Source: Nymphaea colorata
Lineage: Eukaryota > Streptophyta > Magnoliopsida > Nymphaeales > Nymphaeaceae
Assembly (NCBI RefSeq): GCF_008831285.2
Contig: NC_045145.1
Location: 13,700,802-13,764,801 of the forward strand
DNA: 64,000 bases
Direction of reading: 5' to 3'
A program made the position numbers and the translations under genes. Under the pieces are notes generated by a model. It did not search any database, was not told the DNA's origin, and saw only the letters and a list, made by a program, of their open reading frames with translations. Below are positions 1 through 12,400 of the stretch, piece after piece; the first letter of the stretch is position 1; every line of letters begins with the position of its first letter.

Positions 1-2400
1 ATTAATGTGGTTGGTGGGAATCAGTTTGTGTTTGGGTTCAAAGACATGGGAGAGGACGATAAGGGAAGAGAAAGAGGACACGGCAGCAACATCGTGCCCA
101 CCCATCCTGATTCGCAGTCTTGAAAAATGGATCCGATCTGTTTTGAAAAGATTTCTCATTTTTTATCGCATCAGATTGGACTGCGGCTGTTGTCGTCGAT
201 AGTCGAATTTTGGGTCGTTGATCTTGTATGTTTGATTCTCTCTTGAATCCAAGTTCATTTCGCTTGGTTATCAGCATCTCGCATGCTAAGTTTGCGAGGC
301 AACTGCTCGCGGTGTTTCAACCTGAGCTGTCAAACCATAAGTAGCTCGCTGTAAGGTAACTCATCCCAGGCGTCCAGGCCAGGCAAAGCTGGTACGTACT
401 AATCATATCACCTACTTAACATACAAAGCCATGAATAGAAACTATAGCTATTCATCCCGAAATCACAACATAACTAAAATACATGAAGTTGGAGTGCAAC
501 GATTTTGTAAAATTGTTCTCAATTTTTCCTGTGCTCCTTACAAACATGATGCTCCGACCAGGATCTCATATTGCCTAGTTACACTTAGTCTAGCGAAAAT
601 CATTTGTGCAATGACTACTCCGCTGCAGCAGCCGGCGTTTGAAAAACTTGCCATGGAGAAAAATCGCTTTGAAAAGCCACATTTGATCTTAGGAATGCCT
701 TTTACTTCTTGCTTCAGCAAGCATCGCCTTGGCAAGGATCTGGCTCTCACAGCTCACCAGCAGATAATTTGTTTTGGATGTTGATAGCAGAGCCATATCA
801 TGTGTTATCAGCTGAAGACCGAGCCCTGCAGGCGCAGTCCTGGATAGCATTGCATTGAAGACTCAGAGAACTAACTCGCATCCAAGCGTCTCAAGTTCAA
901 TTTTCGTTTCATTATCTAAGTTTCAGAATCTGCAAGTTCCAATATAAGATGCCAGTAGCATTGATAAATGGTTAGTTTTCTTTACCGCATTACTGGATCT
1001 TATCTGCAAACAAAAAGATAACTCAGGTGCTTTTGATTCTGTCAAAAGTATAATCTAAATAAATATGATGAATAACAGTGTATGCCATCTGTCAAACATT
1101 TAAGAAACGTTCACAGGCATTGCCAGCTCACCTCAAGTCTAAATCCTCAAAAAACATTAAGGAGCATGCCATCATTAGGCTTACAACTTGGACTGAAAAG
1201 TGCTTTTCGCAGCGTCAATGCAACATCAGCTACAGGTAACATTCACGCATTTCATGCCAAACGAGTTGTAACATTTTAGAAAATAGAGGGGAAAATTTAA
1301 ATTGCTTGGATCTATCTACTGAAAGGCACTCTAAGAAATAAATGTCCGAATCTGACCAAAGAGGTGAATTGTGGGACAAATCTTCCACCTAACAACACAA
1401 ATTTCGACTTACTACTAGCTTATTTATCCAGACAATGACAGATTAAAAAATAAACGACAATATAACAAATTCGAATTCAAATAAAAAATCTCACAGTATT
1501 AAAGCATGGGCACTGTCGAAAGATTTTGACGTTCGGGAACCAAATGGACTTCTTATGTTAAAATTTGAAGTTGCTCGTATTTTGCTTTTGAAAAACAAAA
1601 AAAAAAAATCTTTACGAAGACATGAAAATAAGGGCGAAGAAACTGGCACTAATGGAAGAAGAAGTACTAGGGAGAGCAATCTGTACATGATTAAAGTTCC
1701 TCATTGGTTGTCCAGAACCCAGGAACATGAAATACTTCATGTTTGATACTAATTGGTTGAAGCGCATTCATTTCCCAACATACAAACGAAGCTCCTGATG
1801 CTGAAACATCAGACAGCACGCACGTGAATCTTCATCTTGCACAGGAGTAAAGAATGTCCTAAGAAAATGAAGCCTTCAATATGAACTGGTGACTGGAGAA
1901 AGGGATTTAGAGGCTAAGAGGAGTAACTCAACAAGTTCAAAAACCCTCACTCATGTAAAATCATCAAACGCCACAGGGATTTAACCTATAGCTCCCAGTA
2001 GTTAACCTACTGGTGCAGACGGCCAAGTAAAATCATCCAAAAACAGTCCTACGTTTTTATTTTTCCTTTTAAAATGAGAAAAAAAATTGGCAGTAGCCTG
2101 AAAACCTTGGGAGCCAACGTATCAAAAACCTTGTGTTTTTTCCTTCATATGAAGTAAAGCATTGTGCAGAAAGGCGCACTGCATTCTTTGTTTATCTAAA
2201 CAAACTGGAAATGAAAACAAAAATGAAACTGCAGTAACCATCTATTATGAAACAGCTGCTAGAAGATCACTAGATCACATTCCCGTTCTAAGGCATTTTC
2301 TCACCTGGTAAGACAGCTATTGCAATTGGGTTGATGGTGTCATCTTAATAGAAATTCAGCCCCAAGCTCCACATTAGCTGCCAAAAATTAGCCCAATTAG
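1..2400. other. Intergenic DNA, no gene supported
   Basis: AT-rich sequence with short scattered open frames and no coherent domain. One short minus-strand stretch near 688-745 reads as a helical peptide ending in a stop (core ILAKAMLAEARSKRHS), which could be the last exon of a gene, but I found no matching upstream exon. The part near 2400-2740 is probably the 3' untranslated region of the minus-strand gene that ends at 2742. Confidence 0.4.
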
Positions 2401-2741
2401 CAGCAAGGATGATTTAGAGCTTAAACATCTCTCAGTTTGCATCATCAATCAGTCAACGTCAGCCTGCTGTCAGGAGAAACAAAATCATCTTTGTTGTTTA
2501 CCAGGCTGTGTTTAATTGAATGCATCCAGCTTGGCTTGGCCGTTTGGGAAGCTCCACGTAACTTATTACAAGTCCTGTACCAACTGGTTCTTTTTCTCCT
2601 GCAAAAACACAGTTGTCTCACTTTAGCTACAAGCTTTCACAGAAGAGACATCTACTAAAACCATTATTTTCATGTAAGTAGAACATATGCAATCATGACA
2701 TTGCCTACCTATGACATGGTCTAAGAACGTGGGACTTTTAC

Positions 2742-5700
2742 TTACCCAAGCTGAAATAGAAACATAAAAGCGCCAACAAACATCACCCCACCAGCAACCG
2801 TTATCAGATGCTTCTTCCTACTTGGCCTGCACTTTGCTGCATCTTCTGCATTTCTTTCAGATCCTGATCTGTGTATTTCAACACTCAGCATCTCATGATT
2901 TTCAGATCCCTGCAGAACGTAACAGAAAATATCAGATAAGAAAATCAAAAAGTTTTTCTAATACCGAAATGGACCTTTACGGCTAGCATGGGAAATGAAG
3001 TGCAGATTGTCTTCATCACCTCTTCCATGCCCAGACAACTTATATCCTTGTCGTTCTTACTCTTTCTGATTTCTGGCAATTGTTCTGTATCTACTTTGTG
3101 CTGGTTATGGAACTCTTCAGCTTTTACAGTAGCAATTTCTGATTGAGATGTGCACTTTGAGCAGTTATCATTCCCCATTAGGTGATCTAATTGTAGACCA
3201 TCCAGCTCAGCCATAGCTTCTAGCTCTCCGAAATCCAATGTAGGAAAGCAACCTTTGCCACCATCAGACTGATGGCAAAAAGAAGAGCTGCAACTTGATT
3301 CCAGCACAAGCGTGCTCCTTGCACCAACTAACACTGGCACTGGCTTGAGAAATGATGATGGACAATTCACTTGAATCTTTTTACATTCAGGAATTAAGTT
3401 AGAATCTGTCATCAATGATGATTCAATCTTATTGATGTCAGTAACATGAAAAGAATCCTCTAACACTACAGAATTAAAAACAACAATCTCTGTTTTTGCT
3501 TTCTCTTCTATCGATGTTCCCTGTTCTCCACTTGAACAGATTACAGGCCTGCCAGCTTTTCTCAATGGATCCTGACAACAATTATTAATGTTCACGTCCC
3601 ATGATCTTATCTGGAGGTTACTTTCAATGTCTAATGTACTTTCCTCGGTCATGTCTTCCTCCACTGAATTGGACAAAGAATCAACAGCAGAAACATCAAG
3701 ATTCTTGTCACCAATAATATCGATAAAGTATAAGGATGTGCAATTTGTATTTCTAATATCCTGGACATCTTTTACCAAAGAATGGTACACATCTTCTGTT
3801 AGCTTCTCAGATACTCCCCCAGTTGGTTCTTCTGGTGTTGCTAAAGAAGCCCCTTTAGGCTCGTCCTTCTCTAAGATGTCGAAAGAAAGTTGACTATCGG
3901 CAGTTGGATAAGTTGATGAAGGTTCTTCAAATGAGTTGAGTTCGAGCTCAGCTTGTGAAATGGTGTTTTTTCTCATGATAGTTTCTTTGGAAGGTGCAAG
4001 TGCCATGTACCTGCTAATCATATGCTTAATTGAAGATGTGCCATTAGAAATCACCACATCCTGAAGCTCCCCAGGTTCACTAAAGAGTTCTTGTACATGA
4101 TTTTGTCCAACAGTTGGGTGCTTATGAAATGTGTGAACATGATCAGTAAAGTCCTGAACGACTTCACTACTACATGGCTCTGAATAGTTTGCTGAACTGC
4201 AAGTTTCATCAGAACTTTCCTGTACAATGCAGCTACTACTAGACGTTACATGAGCCTTATCTTCCGGGTCACTCTTTAGGAATCCTGTAACGTCTAAACA
4301 AGTGCTTCGACATCCACTCTGCAAGCAACACGAATCAGCATCATCAGCATATTCACTGTATTGGGTGTCATCAAATGTGCTAGATTTATGGCAGATCTTC
4401 CCACTTACAGAGCCTGTTGAAGAAACATCCAAAGAGCAGGAGGAGTCATAGTCATGTTCTTCTTTACTTTGTTTGCCAGATGAGAGATCCATGTTTTGTG
4501 CCAGAAAGCTACTTAAATCATCTAATGTAGTTACTGCAGAAATCTCCTCATTCGGGTCCAGGGGAGATATAGGCTCATATGACATATCTGACGAAGGACT
4601 TTCACACTCAAATGCTCTGACACTGATCTCTGTGTCGTCAGAATCCTCTAATGATAAATCACCCTGTTGTGCATGTATAGCATCGGATGTTCTCTACACC
4701 AAATATATTAAAACTTAGAATTTCAAGAATACTAAGAATTCCAAAAGAATGCAAAGCAATCCAAGTTTTTGTCTTTTTTCATTTTCAAATTAACAGTTCC
4801 CACCTTCTGGTACCTTCTTGAGCTAGTGGATGAACTGCTACTGGTGGAGATAGTAGTGCTACAGCGGGATTGCTCCCAATATTTCCGGATGCAACCAACA
4901 ACATATGTTGGCATTGCAATCGTATAAGTAACCATGTCAAAATCAGGAACCTAACAAGATAAGACAGAGAAGCCATAATTAAGCATTTATTAGTCATGTA
5001 TTGAGAAAATCATGAATTTCATTGTACTATTTTCTCAGTACGAAAAAAAAACCTGAAAAAATATTATGGGTTGGTAACCACAAGCTTAAGAGGAGAGAAA
5101 ATTCAGAAGGGTCTTACATTTAAACTCTTACATCCAGCTCTCTTTGAGAGAGCCCGAATACACATGCAAACTCTACGGACATCTCTTTTTTCCACAACAT
5201 CCGATGGAGTAAAAAGGTCAACAGCAGTCAAACCCAAAATCTGGCATACCTGCAATACGTAGTCATAACTAAATGGTTGAGAAACCATCCAGTTCAAGAG
5301 AATCTCACCACGAATGTACAGCAGCCCTTGCTCTGGATGAGCTAAATAAATGGAATCCTATATATTACTTTAACCTACATCTGAAACTAAATGAACTAGA
5401 CGAAGTATTCAGGGAGAGAAATTACCTTAAGAAATGCATCAACATTCGAATACGGCAAGTACCGGCTCCCAATTTTCCCATACACGATAGGTCGGAAAAC
5501 ATTTTTATATGCTTTCAAATACTTTATCTCCGGGTACGTTACAACCAGCAGTTTCCATATCACCCAAGAAACCTGGAACCTAAATCATGAAACCAGACTA
5601 ATGAGCTTCAACTCAAAACCAGAAAGAATACCCCAATGCATCGCCTGTACACCTGCTCACGGTTTCACAGGAATCGACTACGAACACCACGGACTAAACT

Positions 5701-6423
5701 GAGAAGGGACTTTTTCTTTTTTGCGCCGAAATTTTCATGGAGAAGTCATTTTATTCTGGCAGGATTATTATCAAAGATTTGGATAGAGGCAAACACCACA
5801 AATAAGGAAGGAAAGTAAAACCTTTCTGCAATGCCTAGATATAGTTTCTAACAGAGGTATTCTTGAAACTCATTCCTAACTCACTATCGCGAAGAAAGGA
5901 GTCGGAAAATAATAAACAAAATAAGAAACAAAGCGCGATGCAGTCCAGCAAATTCAACTGCATGCCTCAAAATACTCACAAAAGATCACCGTCAGAAAGC
6001 AACTCGGGGAGAGACGTCTCCACGTCGAACCTCAGATGCAGCAATTCGCCCAACCATATTCTTGTTTGCGCCTGCTCAAAAACAAGAACCAAATCCAGAG
6101 TACGTTCATGCCCATTCAAATTTCAAGGCGTCGATAACATAACAAGAAATATGCGTAAGCGCCCACTTATCCACAAAAACGAGAACTCCTAGTATCGGGA
6201 ATCTTGGTTTATACAGTTTTCTTGCAAAATAATCTCCTGGTATCAAAGAACGAGAGACAGTTAAGACGATGATGGTAACAATGATGGAGAAAGAGAGAGA
6301 GACCTGCAAGAACTCGTCGTCAAGCTCTCTGAAACTGCTTTCGGAGGTGGTCAGGTAGGCAGGGGAAGAGTCGGTGCACCGTCGGAGAATTCCTTCCGGT
6401 TCCCAGCCTTCTCCCTTCGGCAT
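2742..6423 (-). CDS. Calponin-homology-like domain protein with C-terminal membrane segment
   Basis: Seven exons: 6423-6304, 6071-5980, 5579-5426, 5249-5118, 4950-4804, 4693-2975, 2909-2742. All have GT..AG borders and closing phases, giving 843 residues. Residues about 41-190 resemble a calponin homology fold: TRIWLGELL, LLSDGDLL, then NVDAFLKVCQILGLTAVDLF and a VxxCIRALSKR helix. Such domains bind actin or microtubules, or act as adaptors. The long exon 6 encodes an acidic, Ser-rich, probably disordered region. The C-terminus has a basic stretch (RPSRKKH) followed by a hydrophobic helix, LITVAGGVMFVGAFMFLFQLG, and a stop, which suggests a tail anchor. The start ATG at 6423 is the first in frame. 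Oddity: the stop TAA lies inside a good splice-donor sequence (GG|GTAAGT). Splicing to an acceptor at 2599 would add about 50 residues ending near 2445. Subfamily and cellular role are unknown to me; the exon structure is firmer than the function. Confidence 0.78.
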
Positions 6424-8700
6424 TCTTTTCCGTTACTTCCCGCCAGAAGTGCGGGAGAGTTTTCTTTTTCTTTGTACGTTTAAATGTTTAGACTATTAGT
6501 TTCCTCAGCTACGGCTGAGGCTTGTAGCAGAAAATCCAGGACAGGGAGACAGAGATGGAAGACCTGCAACAGAAAAACCAGCACAGAGGAAAAACCAGAA
6601 AAGAGCGAGAGAGATGCAGGCCTGCCAGAGAGAGAGAAGAGGGAGGGTGGAGTGTAAGCCGCAAAACCAGGAAGTCTCACTAAGAACTCTCTCTCTCCTT
6701 ACAGTTTTCGCTTGTTATTGGCCTCAGGTGGGCTTGTGGGGCCCCGGCGCTTGTTAAAATGACGATATCCTCCCCCTCGTTATTTCGGCATTGGATTTGG
6801 ATTTGTAGCAGCGGTCTGTAACTTTCTGCTTTTTGAACTCTGAAAATCCCCTGCTTTTAAACTTCGGGAGCTTCTTTGAAAAAGTTAGGCGTTTGGTTCC
6901 TGCTGAATCAGTTTTCCATTTTTTGAAAGACTTAGTTTGCTTGTATAAGCACAGACGTCTTTACCAATCCATCTGGGAGTAAGACGTCTGTGGTCCATTA
7001 CGGCCTAATCTAGTATGTTTCTCCCTAACACTCTCTTGCTTAACAAAAAAGTCTTGCATCCATTGTTAAAATGGTTAGATGTTTAAGTTTTTTTTTCTTC
7101 TCATCGAGTAAAAAGGCAGGAAGGTAAAAAAAAAAACTTGAATTTGTGATTTAGAAGATTTCAGTTACGGAAAATATGATCTTAAAAGAAAAAAAAATCA
7201 CAGTTGCAGACATGGATATTCACATATAGACGACTAAAAATGTAGATTGTCGATATGCACACGAGCTGAGTGGCTGGCTGGCGGGCCCCTACTCGGACTG
7301 ACTGACTACTCCCGGTTCCAGTCTATGAACCGTGTCGCCCCTTGATGGGTACTTAAGTAATTTGGATATCAGCCGACGAAAAGACGAAGGCCTTTTTCGG
7401 GTGGAGAAAATTAAAAATATTGTGGCGACTGACTAGGCTGTTGACTGGAGGAGTGTCTCAGTCCAGACATTTCTAATTTTCTTTTCGAGAAATTATCGAA
7501 GGAGCCTCATTTTCCATCGTTATTTAGGAAACCTACCCTATCTTTTTTTTTTTTTGTTTTTGTCGAATTACGACCATTACTCGGATTAAATCATTATGGG
7601 TTGTGGTTAGGTTGAGGGAAATAAAAGCAGTTCCCTTTTCATTTTTCCTGTTTTTTTTTTTCTTTTCAAAATAAAGGTGAAACTCTGGTGGTACTTATCC
7701 AAGTCGCATTAGGTGAGAAAATACGAAATTTCACGCGCTTAAGCCTAGCCTAGCCTAGCCTGTGCCATCACCCTCGTTCGGACCTCGACCCCACCACCGT
7801 CCCGCCGTGGGCTCCAACCAGGGCGCTCCATGCGTCCAAACTGTTCCTCCGCCTGAAGAAGTTCCACCCAGCAATAGAGCTGCCCAATTTGACGTTGGTG
7901 TAACCATACCAAGTTTGGATCTGGTCCTCCGGTCCGAACTTGATCTTGCTCAGTCTAAAGCAAGACGATGTCAAACCCCAAGAGCAACTGATTGGGCCTG
8001 TTGCACCCCCAACCGAGTCCATGGTGGCCCAGCGCAGCCATTTTTGGTGTACATGAATCGCCCAACTGTTGTCTGCTTAATGATGGAGCACCACTGTCCG
8101 TGAACATGGCAGCATTTGTTTGGATTTGTCCACTCCCTCCTCTTCTTGTTTATCTTCTTGCTGGACCAGAAACTGGTATTTGATCATCGCTCGTCGTTAT
8201 TTTTTTGGAGCCATTTACCTTACACTCTGTCGAAGACAGACATTGGGCCAGGCCCAAGGGAATATAAAGCTACATGTAATATAACTACATCCATCCACTG
8301 TTCTGCAGCAATTTATTCTATATATGGTGTGTCCTCATTTACTCCGGGAGTGAAATGAACAGCCTTGTGCACCAACAAAGCATGCGATTGAAGAACCGTC
8401 TAAGGCTCACTATAAAAGTGAAGCTGCGCCCTGCACGAAAGATGTAGATGAGATGGAACGTCATTAACAAACATTTGTTTTGCGCAATCTCTGTCTGCGT
8501 TCATAGGGCTGCTAGCCAGCCGAGTTAGATGAGCCGTTTTTCTCTTTTTAACGCAATCTAAAAAGGGCAGTTTTGAAACAAAAACCTATTTCTAGTTGTC
8601 ACCAACCGCACTCAGGTCCATTAAAATGTAATTAGCATTAGGACAAGCAATCTTACGTATACCATTTTAACAGGGTTCGTCAAGCTCGAATGCGCAGAGC
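6424..8700. other. Upstream region of the CH-like gene; intergenic
   Basis: This holds the promoter side of the minus-strand gene starting at 6423, with GA/CT-rich patches at 6280-6300 and 6600-6700. Farther out are poly-T/poly-A runs and a short pentamer repeat (GCCTA, about 4 copies at 7743-7761). Open frames at 7762-8103 on both strands have no recognisable domain and are probably chance. No gene is supported. Confidence 0.4.
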
Positions 8701-9400
8701 TCAACTAGCTCAAGCTTGGCTCTTTTAACTATATGACTGAACTTAATTAGGGCTGAACCAGACTCGTTTAATGAAACAGAGAGACTAGCTTCTATGTACG
8801 GAGAAAAACAGTGACCAACAAATGACGATAGCTTCTTTTCGCATTTTTTAACCAAGATTACAAAAAAACTTATAATACAAGATTGCCATGAACAAATACA
8901 CATACAAATAAGCACAAAATGACGTACTCCAACAGCATTAGTGAAGGCTCCTATGTTAGTTTCAAGGCTGAATGCACAATTAAACCGATGCAAATGGAAT
9001 CCTCCCCCCCTCCTCCCCCACCGTGCCAATGTAGCAAGCAACTGTAGCCTTTCTGCTTCCATTGTCCCTATCCACCATGCCTCCTTGGATACTAATAAAT
9101 GAAGACACCATCATGTGCTTGCTCCAAACACTTCACGACCATGCAAAAGCACCCCAGGAGTCGGAGAATAAACCTTCTCCCTTTCTTGGGACATGAACTA
9201 GATAGCTTGATGAATTAGATATCTTGATATTCAGGCCCTGTAGCTGAGAGGCCTCAGGTTTGTATCTTATTGACCCAGCCTAACCAACCAAATCATATTT
9301 TTGTTCCATCCCTTCCCATAAACGAAGGCTGACAAACCACTGATGCAAAGCCACACCAAACCCGAACAGGTAGGCAACAAGTGATCGGAAAACTTATCAG
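8700..9400 (-). other. Probable 3' flank/UTR of the MAPKKK gene
   Basis: Sequence just downstream, in gene orientation, of the MAPKKK stop at 9401. It holds no further exon with kinase similarity. A minus-strand open frame at 8667-9062 lacks a recognisable domain. No clear polyadenylation signal stands out. Confidence 0.3.
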
Positions 9401-12400
9401 TCATCTTTCTTGATAGGATCGGCTGTATCCGATTGAAATTGGTGGTCTGCTGACAAAAGAATGGTCAAGAAGGTCAGCAGCAGAGGGCCTGCTGTCTGGA
9501 TTAACTTGTAAACACTGCTTGATAAAATCACGTGCATCTTTAGATAGGCGAAAAGGAATAGATGGTGGTTTGCCCTGACCAATCGTGAACAACGCAGCAG
9601 TCTGTCAATAGTTGAGACACCATTAGACTTCCACCAACCAACACAAACGAAATATTTTCCTCAATCACATCAATGACATGATAATGAGAAGTGCAAATAC
9701 TAGGAGACAGAAAACGCAATACTAAAAGCTCCAGGCATCAAAATCCTAGCAAGAAAACTGTAGAGACTGCCATGAACTCTGCATGACAAGATTATCTGAT
9801 TGTGCACCTCCATCTATTCCCTCACATTTTAGTGCAATAATGAAGCCAACAACAACAGGGAAAGATCAGGGGAACAATCCAGAATACACCAAGCACAGAT
9901 CCAGGTTTATTTTTACTTTGAATTTCAAGATCATGTGCTCAGCTGCTTCTAGGAACACTTGAAGGTCATGGATCTCATATCCCAAGGATCTGAGAGGAGG
10001 ATTTCAGATACATGTGCATGGGTTGGACCAGAAGGAATGAATTAGATATGATGAATGCAGAAAACAAAAAAGTAGAAAATACTAAGATATGAATTATTAA
10101 TTTATCAATATAATAGATATCAAATACTGCCTCTCCATTTGGCAATTGAAAATACTCACCGGTTCCAAGTTGGCATATGGAACCTGACCAGTTAACATCT
10201 CCAGAACTGTGCAACCGAGGCTCCATATATCAGCTGAAAGCCCATATGGCTTGTCAGGATTTACGACCTGCAATATCTCAAGTTATCAACCATTTTAAAG
10301 TCAGATATAATCCATATATAAGGAGCAGACACTTAGAAGCAAAAGAGAAGGGGAAAAATAACTAAAGCAACACAAAGAAAGGAGGAAAACCTCAGGGGCC
10401 ATCCAATACGCACTTCCTTTGCAAGAGTTCAACACCTGTAATTTGTCTACCTGAAGAGTAATTGATCAATTGTCTCAGATTATGAACTTCCAGAATGAGA
10501 AACCAAATCACAACTAGACTGCAGAATATCAAAATCTACCTGCTTTGCCAATCCAAAATCTGCAAGCTTCACCATGCCATTTGCATCCACCAAAATATTG
10601 GCACATTTGATATCCCTTCAAAGCCAAAAGAGAAGAAAGGCTGTGTAAGGTTCCTAAAGAAATTAACCAATGATAATCTGGTTCCCTCATCTAAATATCA
10701 CTAATTTAATTAGGCTGAAAATATTCATGCTTTGGCATCTCAGCTTGATCTTTTTCTTTTTCAAATAAAAAGATACAAATCTCAATCAGCTAGCCCATGC
10801 TAATAGAGATTTTATGTGTTTGGGGTTTATGCCGCTTTTCGAAATACGTATTCATGCAGCTGAGAGTGCTTGAATGCAATGCAGTTGAGATTGCTTGAAT
10901 GGCAGAAGAAAGCCTCAAATATCATTTTGTAAACACAACATAAACCTTTGTTCCGACTTCTTAAAAAATACAGCTTTACAATTTGTGGAGAAATGTCCAT
11001 ATGAGCCTGCCATCTCCTGTGTGTTAATGGTTAACTTGGCCATGAGGTGTCTCAGATGAGAGAGAAGGCATAGACACATGGAGAAAAAGAATGGGAACAA
11101 ATAAAAAAATGGTTACGCAAGTGCCCCTGGAAGAGAATGGGAATAATGAGGAGAAGAAGCTTCATCCACAGATGGTAAGGTGCCCTAGCTTCTTTTTTCA
11201 TCCCTACCACCAACAGGCAGTATAACATGCATGTGTGATGTAGAAAGGATAACTGTGCCTCCTGTGACAGCAGTACAGGAGAAGAGAAAAAGATTGTCCT
11301 CTCCTGACACTGAAGCAAAAGGCTATATAGTATATCCTACACAAGGAACGCAGCCAGACAGACCACAACAAGCAAAAGAAGAACAAACAGAAAATTTTGT
11401 AAGTAGCAAATTAAAAGCCCTAGAAAATCTAAAAAGGGTCTACATGGAAAGGGAAGCTACATTTATAATAGAAGAGATCTTAGAAATTATCATAAGCAGC
11501 ATATGAAGCACCTGTAAATTACAGAAGCCAGACTACACAGGAACAGGATCAATGCTGAAAAGATTTAAAAAAGCAAGCTTTCAAAATTGGGAAAAATATA
11601 TATATGTTTGGCATCTCACCTGTGTATCACACCCCTGTCATGCAAATACTTCAAGCCATTCAAGATCTGCCTTGTGTAAACAGACACTTGAGAATCTTGA
11701 AGGTGATATCTTTGATACAGGGATGCCAAAGACTTCTGTGTCACAAGTTCAAGGAATATATAAAGTCTACCATCCTCCTACATGAACCATAACAGAAATT
11801 AAAAGTCTGATTCAAGACTAAAATAAATTTTGTTGAAGAACTGATACCAAGTATAAATGTGTGCATGATTTATAATTCAAATGAAACATCGTCATGCTTG
11901 CATGCATTCATGGGTTTATCTAATTATGCAAGTCACAAAGAGATCCATACAAGAAACTACCAATAAAAAAGAAGAGAAGGGCCCAAGATCCATATGACAA
12001 ACCCCTTTTTTTTGCCAATATTAGACGAGTCAAAATGAGATGAAAAAAATCCACTTAAAGATCATTGAATTTGCCGATCAAAGTCAAGCTTTTAGCTTTC
12101 CTCTCCAGGCTAAAATCATTAACTATAGTTCTATGCCCTTAACAACAGGGTACTTTTTTTAGCACAAGCTGGGGTTAGGCAGACTCCTAGTCCTACCAGT
12201 TTATGCTAAGAGAGGTACCCAGGGTTGAAATCTTGACTTCCTTCACGTTAAAGATCTTACATCCAAAAACATAACCAGGTTGAAGAAGCTCCTGTTGCCA
12301 CTAAGTTTACCGTCTGAGTGTCATTTCTTTTAAATTTGTTATAGTAAACAAAATACCATAGGTACTATTGCACAGGTAGATAGCAGGCTTTAGAATGGTT

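Noticed and set aside
1082-1279. Short plus-strand frame ending near a GTAACA donor-like string
   Set aside because: No partner exon, no domain, weak donor; not enough to call an exon.
7762-8103. Open frames on both strands, Pro/Gly-rich
   Set aside because: No domain, no splice-linked neighbour, and both strands are equally open; most likely chance in GC-richer DNA or an old repeat.
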